DNA of 64,000 bases, taken from assembly GCF_011075055.1 (NCBI RefSeq), contig NC_058150.1, positions 10,330,330 through 10,394,329 on the forward strand, in the 5' to 3' direction. Each line of letters starts with the position of its first letter. Position 1 is the stretch's first letter. The translations under genes were made by a program, and so were the position numbers. Origin of the DNA: Mangifera indica. Lineage: Eukaryota; Streptophyta; Magnoliopsida; Sapindales; Anacardiaceae. Below, piece by piece: positions 50,728 through 62,763 of the stretch. The notes under the pieces were generated by a model, which did not search any database, had not been told where the DNA came from, and was given only the letters and a program-made list of their open reading frames with translations.

Positions 50728-50732
50728 TATTT

Positions 50733-52306
50733 TGTAGGATTTTGGTAACAAAATTGAATAATTTAGATCATGTTCACCTAATATGTAACAATGATAATAT
50801 GAAATTTACATGTTTCAAAAAATAAAATATATAAATATATAAACTACCTTGTACCTTGTATTTTAATTTGAAGTTAGAAAGTTTGAATCACTAAAATAAG
50901 TTATCTCTTGCCTTACATCCTTCAAGAAAAAAATGGAAGCTTTCACGGCTAAAGGAAGAAGAAAAAGAAAACCCTTTTTTCTTTCAATTCTTTCTACCAA
51001 TTTTTTAGCCTAAACTTGATATTTATCAAGTTAAATCATGTGTCTATTTCCTATTGGTTGATAATTAAGAGTGAATTATAATTTGACACATATTGAATAA
51101 TTTGTATCCAAAATTATTCATTCAACTTTCTAAATAATTTAAAAAGTGTAAAATAACAAATTTGTCCCTTTTTCGAATCTTATTTGAAAAGCGCTATTTT
51201 TATCCTCGAAAAGTGCTAGCCAACCATGGATAAATATTTTTAGCTTCATAATACTATTTTCTTCCTTGAAATATGAGTGTGACCTTCAAGGTTCATAGTG
51301 ATGTAGTCGTGGGCCCTATATCGAATAATACGTTTCATTATATCACTGTATAACACAAAACTATCGTTAACCAATATATTTTGTTTTTTGCTATAAAACG
51401 AAGCTTTCACTGATCATGTGGTGTCATCTAGCAATGTCCCATGACCCCTACATCACAATGAAGTACAAGCTTCAAATAATATCAAATAAACATTTCTTAC
51501 TCATACTTATCATGTAGTCCGATCCCTCCGTTGTTACATCTCGATTAAACTTAGATTCATGGAATGTCAAAATCCGATATTTAATCTTTTTGAATATCAA
51601 GTAACACATCAGAATGTGCCACATTGAAACTCTTTTCATATGGACTTTTACCTACACTGGTTAGTGTCTTAGATCTTCATGTTTCTCAATATTCATACGA
51701 AAACTCGGGAGCAGTCAAGCTGACAAATCCTTGTATGATCAAATTGACTTTTGAATGAGACATGATTAGCCTTATGGTATACACCATATGAACCATACAT
51801 TCCGGAACGAAGCATAACTATGATATCTCAAGTCAAAGGATCTATACACTAGCATGATTTACGATATATGATTGACTACATATTAATGCCCATGTGATCA
51901 TTGTTTAGCGGTCATGTTTGATAAACAATATAATATAATAACTTTTGATCAGTTCTCTAACCATCAAACGATTCTATTGTTTACCCATGTGTATATCCAC
52001 CATATTTAATATTATCCATTGATATACTATGGTGATATAACACACACCCACTATGCAATACTATTGCCCAAACAGATTGCCTATGTAGGGAACAATTTGA
52101 TGACGTTTATTAAAACTCATCGGGACCTCTCGAATGTCATATGCATGTAGCTAATATGGATATATTATACAACTATAACATATATATAAAAGTGATGTAG
52201 AAAACATGTGAATATGACAGAACTCTTCCTTTATTAATAATATATATGTAAGATATATAACCATTGAAACCGACAAAGCAATTGGTTTTTAGGGCATACT
52301 CTAATA
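50733..52306 (-). repeat. 3' LTR of the Copia element
   Basis: On the plus strand it starts TGTAGGATTTTGGTAACAAA and ends GCATACTCTAATA; 1574 bp. The terminal CA expected from the partner LTR has become TA. Confidence 0.9.
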
Positions 52307-52329
52307 AGAACTTCTACTTACACTAAAGC

Positions 52330-53780
52330 CAATCACTATAGTACCTAATGCCCATCCTCTCTAGATGTTGGTCTAATAGTCTTTGTGTCAGTGTTTTAGT
52401 TAGTGGGTCTGCAAGATTGTCCATCGAAGCAATCTTCCGAAAGACAATATCTACAACTCCAACGAATTCTCTCAAGATGTGATATTTTCGCTAAATATGT
52501 TTTGACCTTTGATGCGCTCTTGGTTCCTTTGCCTGTGCAATGACACCAGTATTGTCACAAAATATAATTATTTGTTGACTTATCTAAGGAACCACACCTA
52601 ACTTTGTGGTGAATTTGCGTATCCAAACAACCTCTTTCATAACTTCTGAAGTGATAATAAATCAGCTTCTATTGTAGAGTTTGTAGTAGTCGACTGTTTG
52701 GCATTTTTCCAACTGACTACGCCTCTATTATAGATAAAAACAAATACAGACATAGATTTTCTATTGTCTACATCTGACTGAAAATCAAAATCTGAGTATC
52801 CTTTAAATGTTAACTCTGAACCCCCATAACCCAGTATCAACTTCTTGGTCCTCCTTAAATACTTCATAATAGCTTTTACTATTGTCCAGTGTCTTTCTCC
52901 AAGATTTGACTGTTATTTACTTATGACACTAACTGCAAAAGCAATGTCTGGTTGTGTATATAATATGGTGTACATGAGACTACCTACTACTGAAGCATAT
53001 GGTTGCTCACACATTCGTTGTCGCTCCTCATCAATTTATGGACACATATCTTTCAATAGATGTGTTCCATGGGGAAATAACATAAGACCTCTCTTAAAGT
53101 CTTACATGTGAAAGCGTTTTAACACTTTCTCTATGTACAACTTTTGAGATGAACCTACTAATTTTTTCACTTTATCTCTATAGATGTGAATACCTAGAAT
53201 ATAGGTTGCTTCTCCTAGATCCTTTATGAAGAAAGATTTCGCTAGTCATAGCTTAACCTCAGTCATAATACCAAAGTCGTTTCCAATTAATAAGATGTCA
53301 TCTACATATAAGATTAGAAAAATGACATTATTATCCTTATCCAATTTATAGACACACGGCTCATCTAGATTTTTAATGAAATTGAATACTCGGATCATTT
53401 TATCAAACCAGATATTACAGCTTCTTGAAGCTTGTTTCAATCTATATATAGATCGATGCAGTTTGCACACCTTATGTCTTTTAGTAGCAGATACAAAACT
53501 GATTGGCTACTGCATGTAGATATTTTTTTCAATGCACCCATTGAGAAAAACAGTTTTAACATCCATCTGTCATATCTCATAATCATAGTGTGTTACGATG
53601 GCTAGCAAGATTCTGATGAATTTAAGCATCGTGACTGGTGAAAAGGTCTTCTCATAATCCAACCCTTATTTTTTAGTATAACCTTTAGCTACCAATCGAG
53701 CTTTATATGTTTCAACTTTTCCATCCTTGCCAATTTTCCTCTTGAAGATCTATTTACATCCGATCAAAACTATTCCCTTA
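52330..53780 (-). pseudogene. Copia reverse transcriptase and RNase H
   Basis: Minus strand, from high to low coordinates: an RT piece with LHRSIYRLKQASR, FLILYVDDILLIGND (near 53280-53320; catalytic YVDD) and MTEVK; then MKYLRRTKKLILGYGG and a GYSDFDFQSDVDNRKS RNase H core with WKNAKQSTTTNSTIEAD (52637-52867); then DNLADPLTKTLTQRLL and LERMGIRY near 52340-52420. Stops and frame changes separate the parts. Confidence 0.88.
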
Positions 53781-55320
53781 GGTGGATCAATGAGTGTCCA
53801 TATTTGATTTGCATTCATAGAATCAATTTTTGAATTCATTGGCTCTAGCCATCTGTTGGAGTCAATATCCAATATTGCCTCTTGGTAAGTTTTTAGATCC
53901 TCTAGATGCTCAATTTCTCCTATTAGAAGCAATTCAAAATCCTCTTCTATTAGAAATCCATATCTTTCAGGAGGTCGAGACACTCTAACAGACTTTCTTA
54001 CTTGAGCCGTTGTAGCTGGTACAAATGATTGTATACTATGAGGATTTACCTGAATAGGCTCAGTTACTGGTTCTCCTGACTCTTTTTTTAGTATAATTTT
54101 CCTTCTTGTACCACCTTCCTCCAAGAACTCTTTCTCGAGAAAATGTGCATTTCTACTGACCATAATCTTTTGATTAGAGTGAAAGTAGAAATAATATCCT
54201 AAACTTTCTTTTGGATATTCGATGAATCGGCCAATTTCTACTTGGGACTCTAATTTATCTATTCTAACCACTTTGACAAATGTTAGACATCCCCAGATTT
54301 AGGTAGTTTACACTTAAAAGTCTGTCATACCATAATTCGTATGACATTTTTCGAATGGACTTTGATAGTGCTTTATTCAACACATATAGTGTTGTTTGAA
54401 GAGCGTATCCTCATAAATAAATTGGCAGGTCAATAAAACTCATCATAGATCGTACTATATCTAACAAAGTATAATTTCTCTGTTCAGACACACCATTATA
54501 CTGTGGTGTGAATGATGAAGTCAACTGAGATAGTATTCCTTTGTCTTTTAAGAACTCCTGGAATTCTGTACTTAAATATTTATCTTCATGATCTAAACAC
54601 AAAGATTTAATACTCTTTCCAGTCTGGTTTTTTACTTCCTTTTAGAACTCTTTGAACTTTTCAAAAGCTTTAGATTTGTATTTCATCAAATACAAATACT
54701 TGTATTAAGAATAATCATCAATAAAGGTAATGAAGTATGAAAAACCTCCTCAGGCCATTTCATTAAAAGGGTTGCACACATCAGTGTGTATCAGTTCTAA
54801 TATATTTTTGGCTCGTTCCCTTTTCTTCTTAAATAGAAGTTTGATCATTTTTCCTCGAAGACAAGATTCACAAGTAGGATAGGGTTTTGAACCCAATGAA
54901 CCTAAAGATCCACTTTCTCCTAATTGTTGAATTCGGTCCTCTCTAATATGACCAAATCTATGATGCCATAGAACTATTGGATTTATATGTTCTCTAGTTC
55001 TTTTAGACGATATGAAAGACATGATGTTATGTAAATCAAGTTCTACCACATACAAACAATTTATATTGATAACATTTCCTACTAATCTATTTCCAAAATA
55101 AATTAGACACTCATTTTCTTTAAATATAAACTGATAACCATTTTTACACAAAACTAGAATAGAGATGATATTCCCAGTGGCATTAGCAAAATACAAAGTT
55201 ATTACATGCCTAGTAGGTAATTGTACACTACATACACTTACAGCCTCTATGGAAACTCGTGTCCTATTAGCTAGTCTCAATATGATTTCATCACGTCTTA
55301 AGATAGAACTATTCTGCTAA
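53750..55320 (-). pseudogene. Copia GAG-pre-integrase, integrase and linker
   Basis: 55280-54750 reads HHRFGHIREDRIQQL, CESCLRGKM and ELIHTDVCNPF, which is the GAG-pre-integrase and start of the integrase core. 54602-54411 reads STEFQEFLKDKGI, TPQYNGVSEQRNYTLLD and VRSMM, with the catalytic Glu region. 54271-53750 holds the linker with MNANQIWTLIDPPKG, which leads into RT. A segment between 54750 and 54602 is damaged. Confidence 0.87.
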
Positions 55321-55429
55321 TGTTGTAAATAAGTACAAACATGTGAAGTTGTAGCAGAATCCAATATCCAGAAATCAATATTTGAATTAACATTTAATTC
55401 AAATTCAATTACATGACATTGATATGTAC

Positions 55430-56400
55430 CTGTTTTGCTTTTTCTCAGATCATCAAGGTATAAAAGGCAATTGCTTTTCCAATGCCCCTCATGGTTACAA
55501 TAAAAGCAATTGTTCTTCTTTTACTTCTTTTCTTTCTATGGAACAGAAGGTCATAGAGGTTGATAACGCGATGCCCTAATATTATCCCTTCATCCTAGAA
55601 GGCCTAGTAGTGGTATTCTTAAAATCTTTTCTTTGTACTTTTGGTCCATCATATCTTATCTATGAACCTTTTCTCCGAGCCTTTTGAGTTTGCCTCTTTT
55701 TGTTTCTCATGGCAAAGATAGTTAGCAACTCAACTGGTGTTTTCCCTTTCTTCTCATTATTGTAAAATTCTTGAATATCATTGAGAAGCTCAAAGAGAAT
55801 GTGCTCAATCCTATTGAGATTATAATTTGTAATTAATTGCTTAAAAGTTAGAGGGAGTGAATGGAGAATCAAATTCACCCAAACATTATGTGACAAATTT
55901 GTACCCATAATTTGTAACTCCCCAATCTTGTTAATCATTTTAAAAACATGATCATCTGGGGAAACGCCTTTCTTAAGCTGCATGCTAAATGGTGAAGTCA
56001 TCAAATTATATTCCTTCACTCGAGCATTTTCACTATATAACTCTCTTAAAGTAGTGATAATTTCATACGCACTCTGCACATTCTCAAACCGAGTTTGAAG
56101 TTTAGAGTTCATTGATGCCGGCATATAACTGTAAACTCGTAAGTCGACATCTACCTATTCAGCATATGCTTTTTGCTTTTCCTCAGGGGTGTCAAGGTCC
56201 ACTGCTACTAGTAAAGGTGTTTTTAAGACATAGGCTGACTTTTCAAGATTGAGAACAATTGTCAGATTTCTCAGCCAGTCTTTAAAATTGGAACCAATAA
56301 GCACATACGAGTCTATCAATTTCAAGAGTATATTGTTTGTCGTTGATATTTTGAGATTCTATATCACAAGAGAGAATGCTACAAGAAATGACAAATTCAT
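55430..56400 (-). pseudogene. Copia gag with CCHC zinc knuckle
   Basis: 56124-55660 reads a UBN2-type gag: SAYEIITTLRELYSENARVK, MTSPFSMQLKKGVSP, NKIGELQIMG, ILHSLPLTFKQLITNYN. A stop follows, then a zinc knuckle near 55465-55510 reading CFYCNHEGHWKSNC (CX2CX4HX4C). The N-terminal part up to about 56400 is readable only in pieces. Confidence 0.86.
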
Positions 56401-56961
56401 TAGTAATTACCAATAAACCTAATCTTATTAGCTTTCACTATTTTATTCAAATCTTATACTTCTTCAGCTGAAGATTTGAAAAGTTCATTGGATCACTTTC
56501 TAGTGGGGAATCAAGTTCTTATCAAACTTGACAAACCGCACATAATAGATCTAAGTCTGTCAAGCTCAATAAGTAGGAAACAATTTCCTTTTGCATTCCA
56601 AATGCAAGCTATAATTCATATAAGCCTCTAGCTCTGAACACCACACATAATAGATCTAAGCACTCTAAACTAGTCAAATTCAACCAATTCTGCTTTCCAA
56701 ACATAAAACCCCATCACTCCCGTATATAATAGAATCTAGGGAATGATAGAAATATTACTCTAAACACCAATCGACTAATTTTATATCATATGACATAGTA
56801 TCTGTCACATAATAGAAATCTAGGATTGCCAATCGTATGACATAACCCTAATTAACCCACAATGGAAGGCTCGAATTTAATATTAAAAATGTGGGGAAGG
56901 TTTTTTTTTTAATTAATTAGGTTCAATTCATACCTCAAATGGTCTAGTGTGTATCTTAAGA

Positions 56962-58818
56962 TGTAACATCCAAATTCAGGTGTGTCAGTAAACTCCACTT
57001 TCAAAATTACCCCTAGAGTTGATTTTATAACTTGTTGTCTAAAGAAATTGCAAAAGAATTATAGAAAACTACTAAATGAGCAATCATTTTCAAAGGGGGT
57101 AAAATGGTCATTTTATAAAGATTCAAGGGACAAAGTGAGAATTAAAATTGAATGGCACACTTGAAATTATATGGTGGTGCTAAGGGTTTTTGGTAATTGG
57201 CTAAGGATAAAATAGTCATTTATGGAAAAGATTAAGGGCAAAATGGTTCAAAAGGCTTATAAAACTTATAATCTATTCATCTTCTTCATCATTTGCCGAG
57301 AACCTCCATTATTTTTAGCTAAAGCTTTCCTTAAGCAAAATTCATCCAAAAAACCTAGCTAAACCACCTAATTTTCAGAGGCTCCAGTTATAAAAAGTGT
57401 AAATCTGTCAATTCTGGTCAGTTCTAAGGTAAGAAATTTAATTTTTAAGATATGTCAAATTTAGAGTTTTGATGGATGAGTATATTTTTGGTTGATTAAG
57501 GTTGCCAAGAAGAAGAAAGGAAGGTGAATAAGCTTAAATCACCTATTTGGCAAAGAAAAAGTAAGAATTTCATACTTTACATACTTGAAGTAAATTTGAG
57601 TTAGGTTATTTAAATAACCTTTACTTATATAAGTGTGTAAAGTATTAGAATTAAGGTGATTTATGCTTAAAAGGATAAAGAAATTCATTAGGATTCATGA
57701 TGTAATTTTTGGCCATAAGGGCAAAAATGTCATTTTATGTGATATAGGTTAATTTTGCTTAATTATGTGTATGATATGTGTAATAACCCTTATATTAAGT
57801 CTATATTATATATTTTAAAATTAATTTGATGCATGAGATATATATAAATGCATGAGAAAATAATATGATGCGTGATAAGGAGTGAAAAAAATAAAGGAAA
57901 ATGATGTATGGGCATATTTTATATTATGGTTATACATGCATACATGAGGAATCATAACATATGCATGATTTCAGAAAAAAAAAAAGAAAGAGGAAAAACA
58001 TTTTCTAAGCTATGCATGTTTTCAGAAAATGGAAAACAAGTATTTTTGGTTTTATAATGACTCATATGATACAGGAAAGCAGAAAGCATAATTGAAATCC
58101 TTACACGCGAGTTGTATTGTGTGGACAGCAAAGAAAAATATCGGTTGTACTGTGTGGACAGCAAAGAAAAATATCGATTGTATTGTGTGGACAACCAGCT
58201 ATATTGTGTGGACAACAAAGAAAAATATTAGTTGTACTGTATGGACAGCAAAAAAAAAAAAATAATAAAATATGCGTGTAAGAGAGAATTATACCTTTTA
58301 TGATAATTGCAAGTATTGTCATATGTAGTCTAGACCGGTCAATGAGAAAGAGAGAGAAAGAATTAGTAAATATCTTATGAAAGTCATTTGTATTAGAATT
58401 ATGTATACAAGCCTATGTGGCTGATAAATAGTTGAGAAATATGTACGATCAGAAAATAGAAAAGTCATGACACTCATATATGCATAACTCATAATGAGTG
58501 AATCATATTTGTATAGTAAAGAAATGAATAAATGGGTGAAAGAAGAGAATTATGATATGTGTTTAATGCGTGTTCCATGTCAATTATTTTATATATAATA
58601 GCCCAGACACGCTGAGTATGGAAAAGATTAGTACTGGTATAAAATACTTTGAGTATTGAGTATGATTTTCTTACTGACCCATAGTCGCTCACTCCGTTTA
58701 ATTTAATATTTTACAGGTAAAGAGATGCAGCAAAGGTTCCCGGGGAGCACTAGTGAGACATGAGGCAGAGGGAGAAAGACACCATAATTTTGTTGATTTA
58801 TATGTTTTGATATACATG

Positions 58819-58879
<61 letters not shown>

Positions 58880-59168
58880 TTGATGTAGATATTGGTGGAT
58901 ATTTATATATATAAAACTAGTTATGAAAATTGGTTATAAAGTTTCTGTGGGTGATAATTTTTATGATGGGTATTATTATGTACTTATTTTATTAATTGTG
59001 ATTAAGTTGATAAAAATCCAATTGGTTGGTAGGACTGGTTTATGTGAATTGCTAATTGGGAGTGTTACAGGGCGTAATTAAAAAGAGAAAAAAATTCCCC
59101 AGGCCCTCTACAATAGGAGAACTCTTGTCGTTTTTCTGTAACACACCTATTATTTAGGAGATGTTACA
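56962..59168 (+). repeat. solo LTR of gypsy family A inside the Copia element
   Basis: Starts TGTAACATCCAAATTCAGG and ends GATGTTACA; 2207 bp. TAAGA flanks it exactly (56957-56961 and 59169-59173). It is inserted on the strand opposite to its Copia host. It contains five repeat units and a TA block (58824-58879). Confidence 0.93.
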
Positions 59169-59173
59169 TAAGA

Positions 59174-60690
59174 TACATATTTGTCACCCAAGACATGTTA
59201 CTAAATCATATTCTTACGATTTATTCCATTGAAAGCTTCTCTAATATCTTAAATGGTATTGTAAGAATATTTCATTCCTAAAAGTTTTAGTTCTCTAAAA
59301 CACAAAACTATGTATTATGTGCCATAAATAATTACATGATAATATAAAACATAAAACTTAGGCATGTTATTGAACACGTATCAACTATATTATTTAATAA
59401 TCAAAAGAAGTCATATTTTCATACAACTTAGCATATCACATATCTAAAATGTATATTAGGTTGATCTTGCATATAAGAGATCCAATAACTTATAACTTAA
59501 TTCTAGACTAGCAAACTTGATTTCTTATTTATATATCTAAGACAACAAACATATCCAATATGTTATGTCCATTTCAATCTAGCATACATAATGTTAAGCA
59601 TTTAGATACATGATGTTTAGCATGTCATAATATCTCATATATAGCATACACATGTCACACATTAATGCAATCACATATACCTATAATAACATGACATTGT
59701 GGGCACCATATTAATATTTATAACACCATGGTCAAACATTCAAACTTAGAAATTAAATTTGTAATTTAGTAAACTTAACAAGTAATTTCCATACTTTTTT
59801 ATTTTTATTCAAGTTTGCTAAAACACAAACACATCCCATGTTTGGTGTTTACAAGATCAAACCATAACAAGTATACAAGATAATTAAACCAAAATTTTAT
59901 ACATATATTAAAATTACATTTTTCTTGAAACCAAACATAAAACCCTAACTCTTAATGTTTCCAAAACACATACCAAGTTCACCAATATCTCACTAAACAT
60001 GTTTCAATTCATATTTAAACATGAATAGGTTTTAGAATGACAAGTTGTAAATTAAATACACAACACATGCCTAATGTGAGTCAAATTCACAAGTGTCATG
60101 CATTTCATCAAATCATGACATAGATGAATCAATCATCACTCAAACATAATCCATCTCACCATGTGATGATTATTCAAGCATGAGTAAGGTTACACACAAT
60201 GTAAGTTATCCAATCCAAACTATCAAGAATCCAATTCTCAATCAAAGCAAGTCAAACACTAGGTTAATGAATTAATAATAATTCAATCAACATTGAATGT
60301 TATTTCTATCAACAAAACATATGGAAATCGTGTCAACTTGTTCATGCCCTTCACCAAGTCACACAAACTAAGTTTCCTAAAAACACATTCTCATGCAAAG
60401 TCAAGATTAAAATTCATATGTATATCATGACAATCATGTATAAATGATGGTTAAACCAATAATTTCAAAAACACCCAAATTTCCAAAATTAGGATTTTTA
60501 TGTCAAAATTTGTCCAACACAATTTCAACAATTTAAAGGTTCTTAAATGCTATTAAGACATTCCTAATAACATATGTACACTTGGTTTGAACCAATCACA
60601 CAACAAAACTTATATCTTAGGTTTTGATCACTAACACTTCCAAACACCTAAAAATAGGACATATTCTTGTCATTCAAGGATTAAACTCTT
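59174..60690 (-). other. Copia 5' leader, non-coding
   Basis: AT-rich sequence between the nested solo LTR and the primer site. No coding frame was seen on either strand. By position it is the untranslated leader of the minus-strand Copia element. Confidence 0.6.
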
Positions 60691-60702
60691 GCTCTAATAC
60701 CA
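60691..60702 (-). promoter_or_regulatory. primer-binding site of the Copia element
   Basis: GCTCTAATACCA is the reverse complement of TGGTATTAGAGC, the usual site with one changed base, three bases from the 5' LTR. Confidence 0.75.
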
Positions 60703-60704
60703 TT

Positions 60705-62298
60705 TATAGGATTTTGGTAACAAAATTAAATAATTTATATCATGTTCACATCATATGCAATAATGGTAATATGAAATTTATATGTTGTTTCAAAAAATAA
60801 AACATAGAAATATGTAAACTACCTTACACCTCGTAATTTAATTTGAAGTTAGAAAGCTTGAATCATTAAAATAAGTATTCAAGAAGAAAAATGGAAGCTT
60901 TCACGGCTAAAGGAAGAAGAAAAAGAAAACCCTTTTTTCTTTCAATTCTTTTTACCAAATTTTTAGCCTAAATTTGATATTTATCAAGTTAAATCATGTG
61001 TCTACTTTCTATTGGTTGATAATTAAGAGTAAATTATAATTTAACACTTGTTAAATAATTTGTGTCTAAAATTATTCATTCAACTTTTTAAACAATTTAA
61101 AAAGTGTAAAATGATAATTTTGCCCTTTTTCCAAATCTTATTCAAAAAACGCTATTTTTATCTTCGAAAAGTGCTAGCCAACCATGGAAAAATATTTTCA
61201 ACTTCATAACACCATTTTCTTCCTTAAAATATGGGTGTAACCATCAAGGTTTATAGTGACGTAGCTATAGGCCCCATATCAGATGATACGTTTCTTTAGA
61301 TCATTATATAACCCAAAACTATCATTAATCGATATACTTCATTTTTCGCTACAAAACAAAGCTCCCATTGATCATGTGGTGTCATCTAGCAATGTCCCAT
61401 GATCCCTACATCATAATGAAGTACAAGCTTCATATAATGTCAAGTGAACCTTTCTTACTCATACTTACCATGTAGTCTAATCTCTCTGTCATTACATCCC
61501 GATTAAACTTGGATTCATGGAATGTCAAAATCCAATATTTAATCTTTTCGAATATTAAGTAATACATCAGAACATGCCACATTGAAACTCTTTTCATGTG
61601 GACTTTTATCTATACTGGCTAGTGTCTTAGATCTTCATGTTTCTCGATATTCGTACGAGAATATGGGAGCAGTTGAGCTGACGGATCCTTATATGACCAC
61701 ACATGTCCTCTCACTTAGGCAACATCTGATCAAATTAGCTTCTAAATGAAACTTGATTAGCCTTGTGGTATACACCATATGAACCATACGTTCCAAAACA
61801 AAACATAACTGTGATATCTCAGGTTAAAGGATCTATACATTAGTATGATTTATGATGTATCATTGACTATATATTAATGCCTATGTGATCATAGTTTAGC
61901 GGTCACGTTCAATAAATAATATAATATAATAACATTTGATCAGTTCTCCAACTATCAAATGGTTCTATTGTTTACCCATGCGTATATCCACCATGTCAAA
62001 TATCATCCATTGATATACTATGGTGATATAGCACACACCCACTATATAATACTATTGCCCAAATAAATTGCCTATGCAGGGAACGATTTGATGACATTCA
62101 TTAAAACTCATCGAGACCTCTCACATGTCATATGCATGTAACTAATATAGATGTAATATACAACTACAACATAAATATAAAAGTGACACAGAAAACATAC
62201 AAAGTATGATAAAACTCTTCCTTTATTAATAATGTATATGTAAGATATACAAGTCTTGAAACCGACAAAGCGATTGGTTTTTAAGGCATACTCTAACA
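60705..62298 (-). repeat. 5' LTR of the Copia element
   Basis: On the plus strand it starts TATAGGATTTTGGTAAC and ends GCATACTCTAACA; 1594 bp. It carries a segment near 61700 (ACACATGTCCTCTCACTTAG) absent from the other LTR near 51735. Confidence 0.9.
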
Positions 62299-62497
62299 TA
62301 TTTAACGGTAAACAAAAGATGATGCATTGATTTAATATTAACAATTCATTGTTTTGTGTTTGGCTTTGGGTTTTGTATGTTTGGGCCAAAATGTCCACAA
62401 ATTAATTAATTAGGAGAGGGTTATATGGGTTATCTTTATTCCACCATAAAAATACGTATTCAACCTCATGTAAAATCTCTATCCAAACTATATCTTG

Positions 62498-62743
62498 TCA
62501 CATTGTTGAATGATTTATAAGTCTTCCAATTTTCTTTTTGTTTGAACCAGTCACATTGTATTGATAACTATCATACAATGCATCCCTCTGAAATTTATCT
62601 ATTAAGACCTGTTTACAGACAGATTGATATTTCACTTTGAATCTTCCATCATGTGGTGAAGCTGAATGAATTTCAATGCCCTTATTTTTCACATCACTAG
62701 AAGCCTCTAAACCCCCAAAAAAATGGATTTGGAACTTGAACAT
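62498..62743 (-). CDS. unrecognised coding-like fragment
   Basis: An 81-residue minus frame includes KGIEIHSASPHDGRFKVKYQ and KQVLIDKFQRDALYDSYQYN. The composition (balanced charge, aromatic residues, few Leu/Ile/Asn runs) looks like a real domain rather than a chance frame in AT-rich DNA. I cannot name the family. It begins at a plausible ATG but lacks upstream context, so it may be one exon or a relic. It shares no sequence with the other elements here. Confidence 0.3.
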   Translation of the reverse strand: MFKFQIHFFGGLEASSDVKNKGIEIHSASPHDGRFKVKYQSVCKQVLIDKFQRDALYDSYQYNVTGSNKKKIGRLINHSTM

Positions 62744-62763
62744 TTATAGGAATGGGCTTGCAA

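Larger units (their letters stand above)
50733..62298 (-). mobile_element. Copia-type LTR retrotransposon, minus strand, with nested solo LTR
   Basis: LTRs at 50733-52306 and 60705-62298 share their whole length. TATTT flanks both sides (50728-50732 and 62299-62303). The interior on the minus strand gives gag with zinc knuckle, GAG-pre-integrase, integrase, RT (YVDD) and RNase H, the Copia order. All parts have stops, and the LTRs differ at many positions, so it is an old insertion. A family-A solo LTR at 56962-59168 interrupts the leader/gag side. Its 3' LTR lies directly upstream of the kinase gene in the same orientation. Confidence 0.93.

Noticed and set aside
50940..50985. Lys/Arg-rich sequence GAAGAAGAAAAAGAAAACCC as a start of a small gene
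   Set aside because: It lies inside the Copia LTR and is repeated at 60894-60945 in the partner LTR.
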